From NCBI GenBank assembly GCA_036924285.1, contig JAYKYS010000004.1:19252001-19316000 (forward strand): 64,000 bases of DNA, written 5' to 3'. Below, in pieces: positions 9,725 to 21,800 of this stretch (positions are counted from its first letter, which is position 1; each line of letters starts with the position of its first letter). Origin of the DNA: Asterella californica (taxonomy: Eukaryota > Streptophyta > Marchantiopsida > Marchantiales > Aytoniaceae). Under the pieces are notes generated by a model. That model was given only the letters and a program-made list of their open reading frames with translations. It was not told where the DNA came from and ran no database searches. The position numbers were made by a program, and so were the translations under genes.

Positions 9725-12700
9725 GCTTTCCTCCCTCTCCCCCGTTCAAGCATAGCGAGTCCGGTTATGAAGGTCGGTTTGAGGAAGGTCTGACAGAAAT
9801 GCAGAGTGGGGACACTGTAGGGGTCAAAGAACTGTGAATTAAATCATTTCTAATTCTGTGTTTGAAGCCTAACAGTTTCTCTGCGTTGCCAAACAAATGT
9901 CAGCTTCAAGTTACACATAGAGGTTTGAACTTTGAATTTTGATAATCTGATTCGGCCCACCTACATATCTACGACTTCGTGCATCGCTGAATATTCTACT
10001 CCGTTTACCTGCAAAACACTGTAGAACAGCCTTTTATATTTGTCTTTTGTTTGCATGCTGTAGACAAACTGTACACTTAATCTATGACACTCCGCAGACA
10101 CCAGGGTTGGCCTTTTACGCCCAGAATCCAGAGTTTGAAATCAAATTTGTACGTCCCTGCCACCTTGAGAAGCGGAAGCCGTACCTCACTATACAAGGGT
10201 TGGAATTTACCAGAGTCCTAAATTTTACCATGCTAAATACTAATGCTCTCGGACTCTTGAGACCGAAAACCGCGACCAACGATTCAGTCAGAGTGGGGTG
10301 TTCAGGCACCAACTGAATCCCAAATATGAAGTACAATACAACTGTATTATAAAAACCACGTCAATCGCTTGATTGACGCGGTTCTTGTTGTTAACCACGA
10401 GTGTGTATACTCGAGAAACAAAAACCACGTGTTCCCTTGATAGTAATTACCAAAGCGTCGAACTCGATGCATACTGCAAAAAGTAAATGAGGTATGAGTA
10501 GACGCTCCATGAATGATATTCTAGCTTATGTTCCTATGAGTACAAAAGCTGATTCCAGCATCCTAATTACATTTGCGACTGAGCTCCCCCTACAGCTCCA
10601 ATCATACACCTTCGGTTGAGTAAATACAAAGCACTCATGCCTTCCGAGTTCCACTAGGATTTCTCTCGGCTCGTTCTGTTTACTTGAGATAGCTTCTGTG
10701 CCATCAAGATTTCCTGTTGTTGTGGCAACGATTCAGTATACTGATCTACTTAGAAACTGGCGGCAATTCTGGGTAATGCGTGCAACTCAACTCTTCAATC
10801 AAAAGCCCTTGTGGACGTGTTAACAGCCTACTACCTACGGAGGACTCACGGTGGGAGGCAAGTTTATACGTTAAATACCGCTAGTTTACGCTAAACCCTT
10901 TCCTTATCCAAACAGTAACTTTCAGCTCCATTGCCGTCTTAACGCGAGGAGTCCTGCTATCCACAACCAACTATTCATAGCAAGCATCTCTTGATGCTCA
11001 TCGCATAATTAACGACGACGGGAGAAGTGGATGGCGCCATAAATCCTTTTCCACTATTCTAGCGCCACTGATTGAAGAAGTTCCTTCCCACACAGTTCTA
11101 GCAGCCAGCCGAAGAGATGCAGGTGACAGATCTGGTCGAGTCTCGTTTCCTTTGCCCTCTTGCCCTGCCAACTTTTAACTGCGTGATGTTAGGGGTAGGC
11201 AGATTATCCCCAACTGTAGCTTGTTTGCCTGTGAATATATTAGTTCAGAAGAGGAGCAGACTCTGAATTCCACAAGCTTTCTAGTTAAAAGATAATAATA
11301 TTTAGTTTCACTGCGGCACTTAGCAGCGTAGGCAGTTCAAATTTCGAATCCACAAAAAGTTTTAGTATACTTGTCACATGTCATCTCTCGAGTAGATTGT
11401 CGTGTCGTGATTCGGATTCCGATCTACTCTTGCACGCTTCGACCTACAGTACCTTCTGCCCAGCAGCGTTTCCTGGTCGAGGGGATAAGGAAAAGCCCAT
11501 GACCTACGGACGAACTGAAGGGAAGTCATCACAAGAAAGGAAGATGATCACACTCCAGTGAGTCTGACTGCTCATAAAAGCAAAACACTGTAACAAGAGA
11601 GATGCGTACAGGCGGCTGCGTTTTGTTCCATACCATCAACCTCGTCCTTTGGCATCATTTGAAGGCACGCTTAATGATGCTGCTTATGCACAGGCAGTCA
11701 TTTATGACGCATTACACATCCTCGCTCGTCGCCTTCACGACTTGCGATCATCCTCGCGTTTGTCCTGCTCTTGGCGCAAGATGCAATCAGTTTGTCAATT
11801 CGTGCCAGGAGGATGCTCGATTGCCCAACTTCAAAGTTCTATCTCCACGAGATGGAGAAATGTCAGTGGAGATGAATGCTCCAGACGTGTCGTCCACCCG
11901 CGGAATCATCCTCGCCGCGCCTAACCACACTGTCAACTACATCACCAAGTGAAGGACTTGTGCGACGGGGATGTTGTCTGCTTGTCACATCATCTCACAT
12001 GAAACTGCGAACGGATTTAAAAGAAGTGGTCTACATTAAACACGTCATTTAGAGTATACGGGACAAAAAAACCCGTAAAAGCTAAGTGATCATCACGTAG
12101 ATTTTGTCCGTGGAGCAAAAGATCGGAGGCATTAATGATAAACTATCGTCTTAAATGTGCGTTAACGTACATGATTAGCACGAGGCTTGCTTTTTCCCCA
12201 ACTACAAAAAGATGCTCCTGCAGTAGACTGTAGACCTAATTCGGAGCTCGCAGTAGATTAGATTAGGCCCTCTGATTACACTTTGATTACGGTACATCAA
12301 CGTCGAGTAAGCTGCCACCATGATTCCTACGGGATACAATAATGAAAACGGATTTTGCTAGGAAGTTGCACTTCTGCACTGGCGTGATGTAAGCACGGCC
12401 TTACACTCCGTATTCTCAAAAAGTCGTCCGGTCGAGTCGAGCACTGGCAAACGGAAAGTTCGTTTGTGATGGAATCTCAAGGGATTATAAATTACTTAGC
12501 GTACAAACCGCGAAACTGGCCGGCTACTAATGATATAAAAATGTCCTTAAAACTTTTTACTAAAACATGACAGATAATTAAAGTGGCATGTGACAAGCTC
12601 GGGAAAAGAATTTGCAAACTGAACCTCCGTGTGAACTGTAGTAATGAGGTATGGGATTACCAAGTAGGTGCCAAATAAGATCGTGTTTTTAACCTCGGGG

Positions 12701-13309
12701 AAGTGGAGTGTAGGTTTGACAGGTTGGAGCTAATTACCGCAGTTTGAATCTGACCAGTCATCATCAACCGAAAAGGAAATGGTATAGAGATCCTGGTAAC
12801 ATAAGCAGCGCCGGAATCGTATGCGTTTCGCGGCACTTGTTGCTGTGGAAGGAGGATGCTTCCAACAACACCTCAGCTACATGTCACAAGGCCCTAAAAA
12901 ACTGTCGAATAGCACGAATCTCGAAACTCGAAGAAGGGGCGACATGTACTTTCATCTGACCGGCAACTTCCCCTCCAAGTTTCCGACGCGCCAGAAGGAA
13001 ACTCGAACTCGAAGCCCTGAAGGTTTCGCTAGCTTCTAAAAAGCAAGATTCAAAAATCGTAGACGATATGTATATGTCTTTCAGGTTCATTTAATATATA
13101 TATTATTTGCTCTAGTTTAGCTTTAGCTTTTGCAAGGAATAAGAAATAAGTTAGTTTGTAATAAGTATATCTCGAAAACGCACGAGTGCATCCTAAACTT
13201 TCTTGGGCGTATCACAATCTTAAGACGTGACCGATCATCGATGTTGAAACTATCAGCGCGATGTAGTCAATCGTGTGGTACAATCGCTTCTTCTACTCCT
13301 TGAATTTAC
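9725..13309. other. Long intergenic stretch without recognisable genes
   Basis: Short open frames occur (for example 11602-11952, +), but none shows a family motif, and overlapping frames are equally open. Contains a hairpin at 10354-10383 and a short AT run near 13095. Confidence 0.45.
10354..10383. repeat. 13-bp stem hairpin
   Basis: AACCACGTCAATC (10354-10366) and GATTGACGCGGTT (10371-10383) pair at 12 of 13 positions around a 4-base loop. AACCACG recurs twice within the next 60 bases. Function unknown; it may be a relic of a small inverted-repeat element. Confidence 0.6.
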
Positions 13310-13453
13310 GTCAGAAATGAGTACATCAGGCGCTTTCTCTTCCTCAATGATAAGATCTCATAGATCTTGTCTCTGCAGGAATATCATCATTCACACTTGA
13401 TAGTTATTCTTGTCGAGTTTCTCTCCAATGATCAAAGACACGGACTCCGTCAT
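13310..13453 (-). pseudogene. Copia gag N-terminus (truncated)
   Basis: The ATG at 13453-13451 (minus) starts MTESVSLIIGEKLDKNNYQV, followed by a TGA where copia gags have Trp. Then come FLQRQDL, another stop in a Trp position, and DLIIEEEKAP. This is the usual start of a copia gag (target-binding NNY-x-x-W, then a DLWD-like motif) with two Trp-to-stop changes. It lies in the correct position downstream of the LTR and primer binding site at 14113-14358. The rest of the element is absent. Confidence 0.7.
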
Positions 13454-14112
13454 AGTTACAGTTGAGAAATTGCACTGTTATGTACGCGGAAAATCTCACA
13501 AAACCTCCACAAAACTCGTTTGCCCACACCTCGTGATGAAGAATTCATCACATGTCACAACAATGACAACTCCACTCACGCCTCTTGAGCGAGAATGAAG
13601 AAAGAACTTGTTCGCGAACTGTAAGTGAACAAAATAGGACGAAAACATCAAAAGAATAAACCAAAAAAGATCGAAACTAGACCAAATGAGATAAAAAATG
13701 GACGTGCGATATCTTGAAATTTCACAATTTTTTCAAAGTGCTAGGGGCCTTAATCGGACCAATATTTCTTTTGTACTCAAGTCTTAAAACTTTCATTTTG
13801 GTTGAAAAAGATCCGATTGAAAATCTATCGCTGGAAATCCAAATCAGTTGAAACTTGACGAAGTACACAATTCGCATTTTTGAACAAGACAGCTCATGTG
13901 GGATTGGTTGACAGATTTCAGCGAGAAAAAAATTATCTAGATCTCTGAAATCGCGTTCAAAGTTTTTGGGTGTGAAAGAAACGATTTTGTCTCACCCGAA
14001 CGCATCAGCAGGATAATGCTCGACATCATACACAACTCCAGTTGCTCTCTCCTATACTTCTCCATGCACAAACTCCATCTTGCTCATCAATAAGCGACAC
14101 ACTCTCTCTATT
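13454..14112 (-). other. Copia 5' leader
   Basis: About 660 bases between primer binding site and gag ATG on minus. No coding frame; the position fits an untranslated leader of the truncated copia element. Confidence 0.55.
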
Positions 14113-14124
14113 GCTCTGATATCA
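14113..14124 (-). other. Primer binding site of copia element
   Basis: Reads TGATATCAGAGC on minus directly after the LTR end. This is one base different from TGGTATCAGAGC, the common complement to the 3' end of initiator tRNA-Met in plant copia elements. Confidence 0.75.
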
Positions 14125-14358
14125 TGTAGAAAGATCGATACTTCTACGAAGACACTCCAAGAAGAAAGAACGAGTAGACAAGGAAGTAAAATAAGAATGA
14201 GATGAGAGAGGCTTTGTCTCTCCATGTATATATAGTGGAAGTGAGTACAGAGAAAATCCTAATGGTCGGTTAGCCCTCTAACTAACTGTACGTAACTACT
14301 CTAACCACTCCGGCTTATATTAGTCATTGATATACTAGAGCTTGGAACTATATCAACA
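14125..14358 (-). repeat. Copia 5' LTR, 234 bp
   Basis: Begins TGTTGATATAG and ends TTTCTACA on minus, with an internal TATATATA-type promoter region in CACTATATATACATGG. It matches the LTR at 29762-29985 (224 bp) and the fragment at 14939-15126. The primer binding site follows directly, which fixes the inner boundary. Confidence 0.8.
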
Positions 14359-14938
14359 CTGATAACCTTGGACCAGATGAAAATCGGGTACTAAAACGTT
14401 ATTACAACTAGAGAAAGTTAAAAGATATTCATAACTAAGATCGGACAAACTACATGATAATAAATTTCCCAAGCACTCGTAATTCATTTCGTCAACATTG
14501 CATGAACCAACCCTAGTCTCAGAAATTGTAACATCTTATGTTAAACATATAAATAATATATGTGTTTGTGTGGAGTCAACTTTAATTATGTATGGTGGAG
14601 TGTTTATTTGTGGCTCGAAAAGATTAAAGAAGTATTAAATTAATCATCAATAGCTAAACTAATTATATCTGGAAACAGAATTGAGATACGCACTAGATTT
14701 TTTCTGAAAATTGTTTACTTTGAAATATAACTCTAGTAAAAAATTAATATATCCACACGATTAGTACTTTTCTTTTAGATAATATTTTAGTAAATATATA
14801 CTTATGATTGAGTTATAAAGATAAAGAAAGTAGAGAGTTATCATGATCCTTGCTTTTACAACGTCATTAGCCCATCAAAAAATAGTGCGAGTTAGAGATA
14901 TCAAATTTCAGAATATCAGAAATATATCTCTATTAATA
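14359..14938. other. AT-rich spacer between inverted LTRs
   Basis: About 580 bases of AT-rich sequence with no coding frame. It separates two inverted copies of the same LTR. Confidence 0.5.
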
Positions 14939-15126
14939 GCTCTAGTAGATATATAACTAATATAAGCTAGAGTGGTTAGAATAGTTACGTACAATTAGTT
15001 AGAGGGCTAACTAACCATTAAGGTTTCTCTTATACTCACCTTCACTATATATACATGGAGAGTGAAAACTTCTCTCACTCATTCCTATTTTATTTTCTTG
15101 TCTACTCGCTCTTTCTTCTTGGAGAG
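14939..15126 (+). repeat. Truncated LTR of the same copia family, inverted relative to 14125-14358
   Basis: Starts inside the LTR at AGCTCTAGTAGAT and runs through the conserved CACTATATATACATGGAGAG promoter region to TTCTTCTTGGAGAG. It lacks the TGTTGATATAG start and the TTTCTACA end. No primer binding site or coding part is attached. Confidence 0.75.
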
Positions 15127-15263
15127 TCAAAGTCCTTCTCAGGAAGGGCGAGCCTTCTAACTGTGATCAACTTCCCGGAATGTAGATAGAGATTGAACAA
15201 GAAAACAAGAGTCAACTAGCTCGTCCACAATGACTAAAGTCTCTCATAGAGACTATACTCTGA

Positions 15264-16380
15264 CTAAAACATGGTAGTCAAGTCTCTACTCTCTAGGGCA
15301 AGTTGAAACTGATCGTAATCCGAAAATAGATCTCCGATAGAATAGACCGATCTCCCAGCAAACGCCTCAACTACCTCATCAACCACAGGTCCTGTCCTCA
15401 TATTTTGAATCGTGATGTTGTTGGCAAGCTGCAACTCTTGGATAAAGCGCAAAGCTCTTGACTTCTTAGACACCGTGAGCCATCGACTAGAGTACGGAGT
15501 CATGGATGACTTGAGAATACCCATCTGCATCTTCTCCTTCAATAGTTTAACGAGCTTCAGCAGCAAGACACGAGGGACTAGAATCGGCTTCAAGTCCCAA
15601 GGTACGTTAGAAATAGTGAAGATAACCATCGAAGCTATCACACTAGGATCCACACAACCAATCTCTTCAGTTGAGAAAGAAAACGCTCTACCATGGCTAA
15701 CAATCATATGCTCAAAAGTCTTCTTCTCTACTTCAGTCAAGAACCACCCCCTCCTACCTGGAGTTGTTCGGGTGTCTCTTGAGTAAACTAATGTCTTATT
15801 TGTGCAGGATTTCTAAGTACAAGCTCAGTGGCTGCTGACTCCATTTGCTATTGTGAATCAACAAATAATTGGATCAACATTGGCTTCACCTTCCTCGCTA
15901 CAACTTTATATTTGACGTGTACTTCTGCTTCCTAACGAGAGTCACACCAACAGACTACATCCTTCCATCCATTCTCTAGTCTCAGATGAGGACGATACTG
16001 CAAGTACGAGACAATCTCTTCATAGACTTCACAAGAATGGATGAGGATCACCACCCTATCTCTCATATGTTCTACCATTTTATCTACATCATCTAGCCAA
16101 CGAACAAAAGACTGTACATCAAAAAATTCCTGGTACACACCAAAAACCATTTCATCTTCCCTCAGAGCTCATGTACAACACAGATCAGCTACACGCCTCT
16201 CCATCTGCCTCCTACTCTTTAGAGTCAAATCTTCTACTCGTGTAAAATCACTCCAATCATCTAGACTCAAACTCAACAAACTAGATCTCCAACTTGGTAC
16301 TCCATATATACTCTCAGAATCTCGAGCAACCTCCTCATTAGTCCCATGAGATCCTTTAGGCTGCTCAAGCGGGATCATGG
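15264..16380 (-). pseudogene. Ty3-gypsy gag/RT fragment
   Basis: Two gag-like segments (16169-16378 and 15932-16150) precede the N-terminal half of a reverse transcriptase at 15264-15740. The RT piece has GCVDPSVIASMVIF, PWDLKPI, VLLLKLVKLLKEKMQMGIL, SRW and RFIQELQLANNITI, then FAGRSVYSIGDLFSDYDQFQLALESRDLTT. This wording (YSIGD-YDQFQLA-ESRDLTT) belongs to a gypsy class I associate with bryophytes and fungi. Homology ends at 15264, before the catalytic DD-containing motif, next to sequence leading into the copia LTR fragment. Several stops and frameshifts; not functional. The integrase at 25.8-27.0 kb is probably the same class. Confidence 0.85.
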
Positions 16381-16788
16381 TAGTCCTAAATCCTTCACTC
16401 CTATCATCCCATCCTACAATAAAACCCTTACTTCTGCAAATAGGAGAGTCTCTAAAGATCTATCTATTTCGCTCGTGGTTTATCCGGACAGTAAGAAATT
16501 GAATAGGACGTTGTCGTGTTGTGGATTGGCTAGGTTGTGAAACCACCACATATCCTTATCGTACGTGTTTGGTGTTGAGGAGCCACTGGGACCTTATCGT
16601 GTCAAAAGATAAGGCTCCACGTGGACGATCCGTGTACTCTCCGCTGAATGGAGATAAGGGTAGTACTCTTGTCGTCACATGCGAGGTTGATGTATAAGAA
16701 GAGAGGTGCGCGGAGCTTGGGATATAGAGTGTAGAGTATCCAAGTCTAGTGTGAGTGTGATCAGTAGCATCGGATGAAGTAAGCGGCA

Positions 16789-17241
16789 GTGCGAGTGGTA
16801 GGCATGAACGGAGAGCCCTTTCGTGCTCCTGATCTTCCACTTGCGCATCCATTCGTCATTAAGATCCATTGTCTGCCACGGGATCACTTTCGAGTATTTA
16901 TAGTAGCTCATTGGGGAGAGTCGTTTATGGTTGCGGTGATGGCTACTCCGGATCTTATCATTCTTCCCATTGTCACTTACGACGCTGTTTGGGATCTTAC
17001 TGTCTACATCTTGCTCTGATGTGGTATGGATCCTCCATTGGATCTAAACTTTCCAGCGAGAGTTCCGTTTAACATCTGGGTCGAAATACGTTGTTACAGT
17101 CGACCAAAGGTGGTGCATCGAGAGTTTGTCGTGAGGAACTTTGGTGAGGATTATTACAACCAGATACTAGCTTCATCTGTTCCTTTTGTAGTTCCGTTTA
17201 TTGTCAACCGTTTTAGAGTCGGGATTCTGACTCTCTATTGA
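16789..17241 (+). pseudogene. Unidentified reading frame broken by one stop
   Basis: One frame stays open for about 150 codons apart from a single TGA at 17017-17019. It begins at 16789, with an internal ATG at 16804 (MNGEPFRAPDLPLAHPF), and ends at TGA 17239-17241. The product would be mixed hydrophobic with no motif I recognise. A TATA-like GTATAAGAAGAG lies upstream near 16693, within sequence that resembles a promoter or LTR. It might be an old gag-like gene or a decayed host gene. No homologue elsewhere in the window. Confidence 0.3.
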
Positions 17242-18857
17242 GCGTAGTTTGTACTTCGTGTTTACGTGCTTCGTGGTCGATGGCATCGTCAACGGCACGT
17301 GTTTGTAGTTGTTCAATATAAGCTTTGAGGCCTAAATGGTACTCTTGGAGAGAAATTCGTTCTTTGTGTGTTTGTCATGTGCGTGAAGACAAAAACTCTT
17401 TTTGTCAACTTGTTTCTTATTGGTCGAAAGTTTGACCAATCATCTTCCACTAAGTTCCTTTCACGTTTTTGAGAGTTAGAGGCACTTCCCGTGGTCCATT
17501 CACGGAGTGTGAGATATGGTTGGAAAACCTTGGGAGACGAGGATGCCCATGGACTCAATGGTTGCTCGATTTGAAGCACGGATGAGAATGTTTCGGTCAA
17601 TTGAAGCTGAGGGGGTCAAATTTATGACCAATTTTGTTTCTGTGAGGTCTTTGTCACTTTATGGGAGTTTTGTGAGGTTGCTGGAGAAGAATTGACTGTT
17701 GCCGGAAAGCTCTTGAGATGGGCTTGCTGATGGACTCCGAGATCAATCGATTCCAAGCCGGAGTGAAAAAGTTATGGTCTTCTGAAGTTGGGTGTCTCAA
17801 ATCGGAGGTTATGATAGTAGACGACTGTAAACTGGAGACATTGAGAGAGATATGGAGAGTTTGAGGTCGAATTTCACTATGAAACCTTCCAGGGTCTGAG
17901 AAGGTACATGCCCTTCTTATTATTTACGTTACAATCACGCTGCCCCCTGCCAAGCTGGGCCCTTGATTATTAAAAATTTTCCATGTTCTTGATGCCATCT
18001 TGATGCCACTTTGGTTATAGTCACAACCCATCCAATGTAGACCGAAGCTCCAACACTTATGAGTTCACATCATAAGGCTTAAAGTCCTCCTATATGCGCA
18101 TCAGGTATCTCTCATGATATAACCAAGGTAGCATGCGAAGGCTTAGGCCAAGAAGCTCACGATTAAGAGAGATACTAGTCTCCCGCCCCTATATATGCAG
18201 GACGTGACTGCATATCCAACATAGAGTCCCTTTTAGGAGATCAACATGCCGGAATAGGAAACACAGGCCAGGAGGATTTGATCTGAAGACGTCTTTCTTC
18301 TTTGGTGGGTGCCTTATCATTGGAATGGCCTTTCTTTCCGTTCAAAAAGCAAATACAATTGGTACATATTTCTAGAAGAAGTTATCTATACATTCTTTAC
18401 TAGCTTTTCCTACACCAACTTCTCTGTACAACTCCAGTTTTTGTGAATGAGGAGTCAAAACTATAGTACTTGCTACCTATATTGGTTGCGGGAGTCGCTG
18501 AAGCTACAGCGCATCAAAAGAGAATCGGTGAAACGACCGAACCAAACTCCTACTAACTTTCGACTGAGTTGCATGGGGTTTAGAAACATCTACGCACTCA
18601 CACACTATCAGATCACGAAAATCAAGACACGAGCTAGAATCGACAGATTTATCTCTTTCGCACTTTTCATAACTTAATATTTGTACTTATTACCTAGAAC
18701 ATCTTTTCCTACAACCGAAGGCATGAAGTCACTCTTCTCAGCGAGCATCACATTCTGGTACCTTTCGCTCTCTTCAAGGTGATACTTCAACACAAGCTAA
18801 GGGGCAGCTTGCCAAGCATAGCCCCAACTTAGCTCCTACCCAGCTTGATAAGCTAAG
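17242..18857. other. Non-coding stretch, possibly leader-like retroelement DNA
   Basis: No coding frame with motifs. The part from about 18700 may already be 5' gag sequence of the copia element that follows, but too decayed to assert. Confidence 0.35.
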
Positions 18858-21800
18858 GTGCAGCTTCTTGAACAAATGCCAGTTGAGTGTCTTCTGAATG
18901 CAGCTGTTCAACATTGTGAAGAAGGGCTCGAGTGCATCAACAACTACGCGAACCATATCAAGCAGCACGTAGATCAATTATCTTCCGTCAAAGTCAAGAT
19001 TGATCCCATTGTCTTGATTGGTGTCACATTGCAAGGACTACTTGCTGAGTACAAGCAGTTCATTACTTCAATTTCGACCAGAGAACCCCTTCCGCGGTTT
19101 AATGAACTTGTTCTTATGATGTTAAGAGAGGAGGTGCGCTTACTAGAGAATATTGCTTCAACGGGTCAACAAGAATTTGTCTGTTTTGCAGATTCTAGAG
19201 GATCTTGAGACAGGGGTCGTGAAAAAGATGCTAGACGTGGACGGGATCACGGACCATTATTCAATAGCAACAGTAGTAGAACCAGCAACAGGCTGGTTCT
19301 TCCAACAATCAGAGTTGTGCGTCTGGTTCTTGCAACTACTACAAGAAGCAAGGTCACAACGCAAATCAATGCTACACGCGACAGAACAACCAAAGATAAT
19401 ACAACAACAACTCCCAGCAAGGTAACAGCAACTAGCAAGGCTATGCAATAATTGAGCAAGTCTATTCAAAACAGTTGTTTATTACAATGCATCAGAGTTA
19501 TGAGGATTTCAAGCCACAGACTGACTAGATGATTGACTCCAGCGTCACTAGCCACATGATATTCCATCGAGAGTGGTTCTGTTCACTCGAGCCTGTGGAG
19601 ATTCCTCAGTTTATGATGACAGTGGATGACACCAAGCACCAGATCCAACACAAGGGTAACTTCCGCTTGACATTCCTGCTTCAACGTTTACGTTTTGCAT
19701 GTACTCACATTGACTAGAAACCTGCTAGGATAGTTGATAGAGCAGGGTCTGCAAGTGCACTTCAATAAAGATGGATGCTTTATTGAAGATTCTAATAGCA
19801 CTGTCATATCTCGAGGTAGCAAGAGTGATAGGCTGTTTAAACTAGATGCCTCTATGCCTAAGTTACAAGCTGCCATGTATGGATAGAGTGGTCCAATAGG
19901 GTCTGATATTGACATCTGACACAAGCTAATTGGGCACATGAACTTTCAGAGGCTGAAAAGCCTTCCGAGTTCTGACCTGGTTACATGTCTGTCCGAATTC
20001 AAATCTAGTGAGCCCATTGGAGTCAGTACAACATCTCAATTCGGCAAGCAAGCTAGACAGCCTTTTAAGGGATCAGGTAGTAGAGCGAACAAGCTTCTAG
20101 AACTTGTTCACATTGATGTATGGACTGTCGTGCGCATACACATCGCTACACAACATACATCACTGTCAGAGGTACACCACACATACACATAACACATGGA
20201 CGATGTCATACACATACACAAGTGTACCACAATAATCTGAATACAGAGATTACCATCTCCAACACCACAACAAGGATTACTCACAAACGGTCAAGCCAAA
20301 CCCACTCTAAACGCGAAGAGAATCCAGGTTACACTCAACTAGACTATCCACCATAGCCTGGAGCTTGAAGGCTCAACTCAAAGAACTAAGGCCTCCAAGC
20401 CCTACCTGTGAAGTTTACCCCTAGTGGGCCCTCTCCCCAACTCGCCCTAACGGCACTAACGGCCTTACCGGGATGCGCCACTTCGCACTCGGTCAACCTA
20501 GTCGAGGTGCCCAAACTGACGTGACAGGACTGCTTCTTAGTCAAGTATGACCGGTTTCTAGTACTTTGTGTCGGTCACTGATGATCATTCGCGATATACT
20601 TTGATCTATTTGTTGAGAAACAAGTCCTTTGCAGAAGTATTGTCAGCATTCCAGACTTTTCGCAGGTTATTGGAGAAACAGTTTGAAGAATCTATTCTTT
20701 GTTTGAGATCTGATGGAGGAGGCGAGTTTCTTTCTGGAGAGTTCAATGCATATTTGTGTGAGCATGGCATCCGATGTTAGAAGACCTGTAGTTACAGTCC
20801 GCAGCTGAACAGGGTTGCAGAGTGCAAGAATCGACACATAGCAGAAGCTGCTTGTGCGATGTTGAATGATAAGACCATGCTTAGATCTTACTGGGCAGAA
20901 GTTGCTTCATATGCCGTGTATCTGATGAATAGGACGCCTAGCGGCAATTCTTAGCTAGACGTCGATGGAGGTCTTCACAAGCAGTAAGCCTGATTACTCT
21001 TTCCTTAAAGTTTTTGGTATCTGTTATATGCACATACTTGATGAAAGACATAAGAAACTAGATCCAAAAGTAGATAGATGTATCTTCCTTTGATATGCTT
21101 CTGATACAAAAGGATATAGATGTTACAATCTTTCGTCCAAGCAGTTCTATATCAATAGAGATGTTATTTTTGATGAGCTATAATCTTGGTTTGCTCCTGC
21201 AGCTGTCATAGCCATCCTTTATTCTACTGTAGAACCAAAGAGTCAGTCCACTGTAGTATCTCAGAGTAGTATGTTGAGTGGAGGATCTGGAGAAGTCACT
21301 GATTTCAGATCAAAATCGATTTCACATAGAGCTGTTGTTAACACTAGAGTCCACGTAATACAACCTAGTGGAACTAGTGTAGTTTCTACACAAAACGAGC
21401 GAGTGCTATTAGAACATATGTTTGACTCGTCCAAATATGTAGGTCTTCCACACCCCTTGGATACTTTATCTCAGATCTTGGCGTCTATGTCTGATCAGTT
21501 GCAAGGGGAGGTGACTAGTGCACCGATATCTCTCGCGATCTGAACGGATAAAACATCCAGTGAGTAGGTATATGCATGAAGGTTTCCTTGCTGCACATCA
21601 TGCATATATGGTCAATGTTCTTCAGGAACAAGAATCGAGTTCACTTGAAGATGCACAAATCCCAAGTGGTGAGTGCTATGAAAGCGAAACTTGCTGCGCT
21701 TCACCACCATTAGACTTGGGAGTTGGTGGAGTTACCTAAGGATAAGAAAGCGATTGATTGCAGGTGGGTCTTCAAGGTCAACCGCAATTCGAATGACATC

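Noticed and set aside
11602..11952. 116-codon open frame on plus
   Set aside because: A second frame is open over the same bases, there is no motif, and no splice or promoter framing was seen.
20140..20230. CRISPR-like or simple array from repeated CACATACACA words
   Set aside because: Only low-complexity CA-rich sequence within the 401-bp insertion; no regular repeat-spacer pattern.
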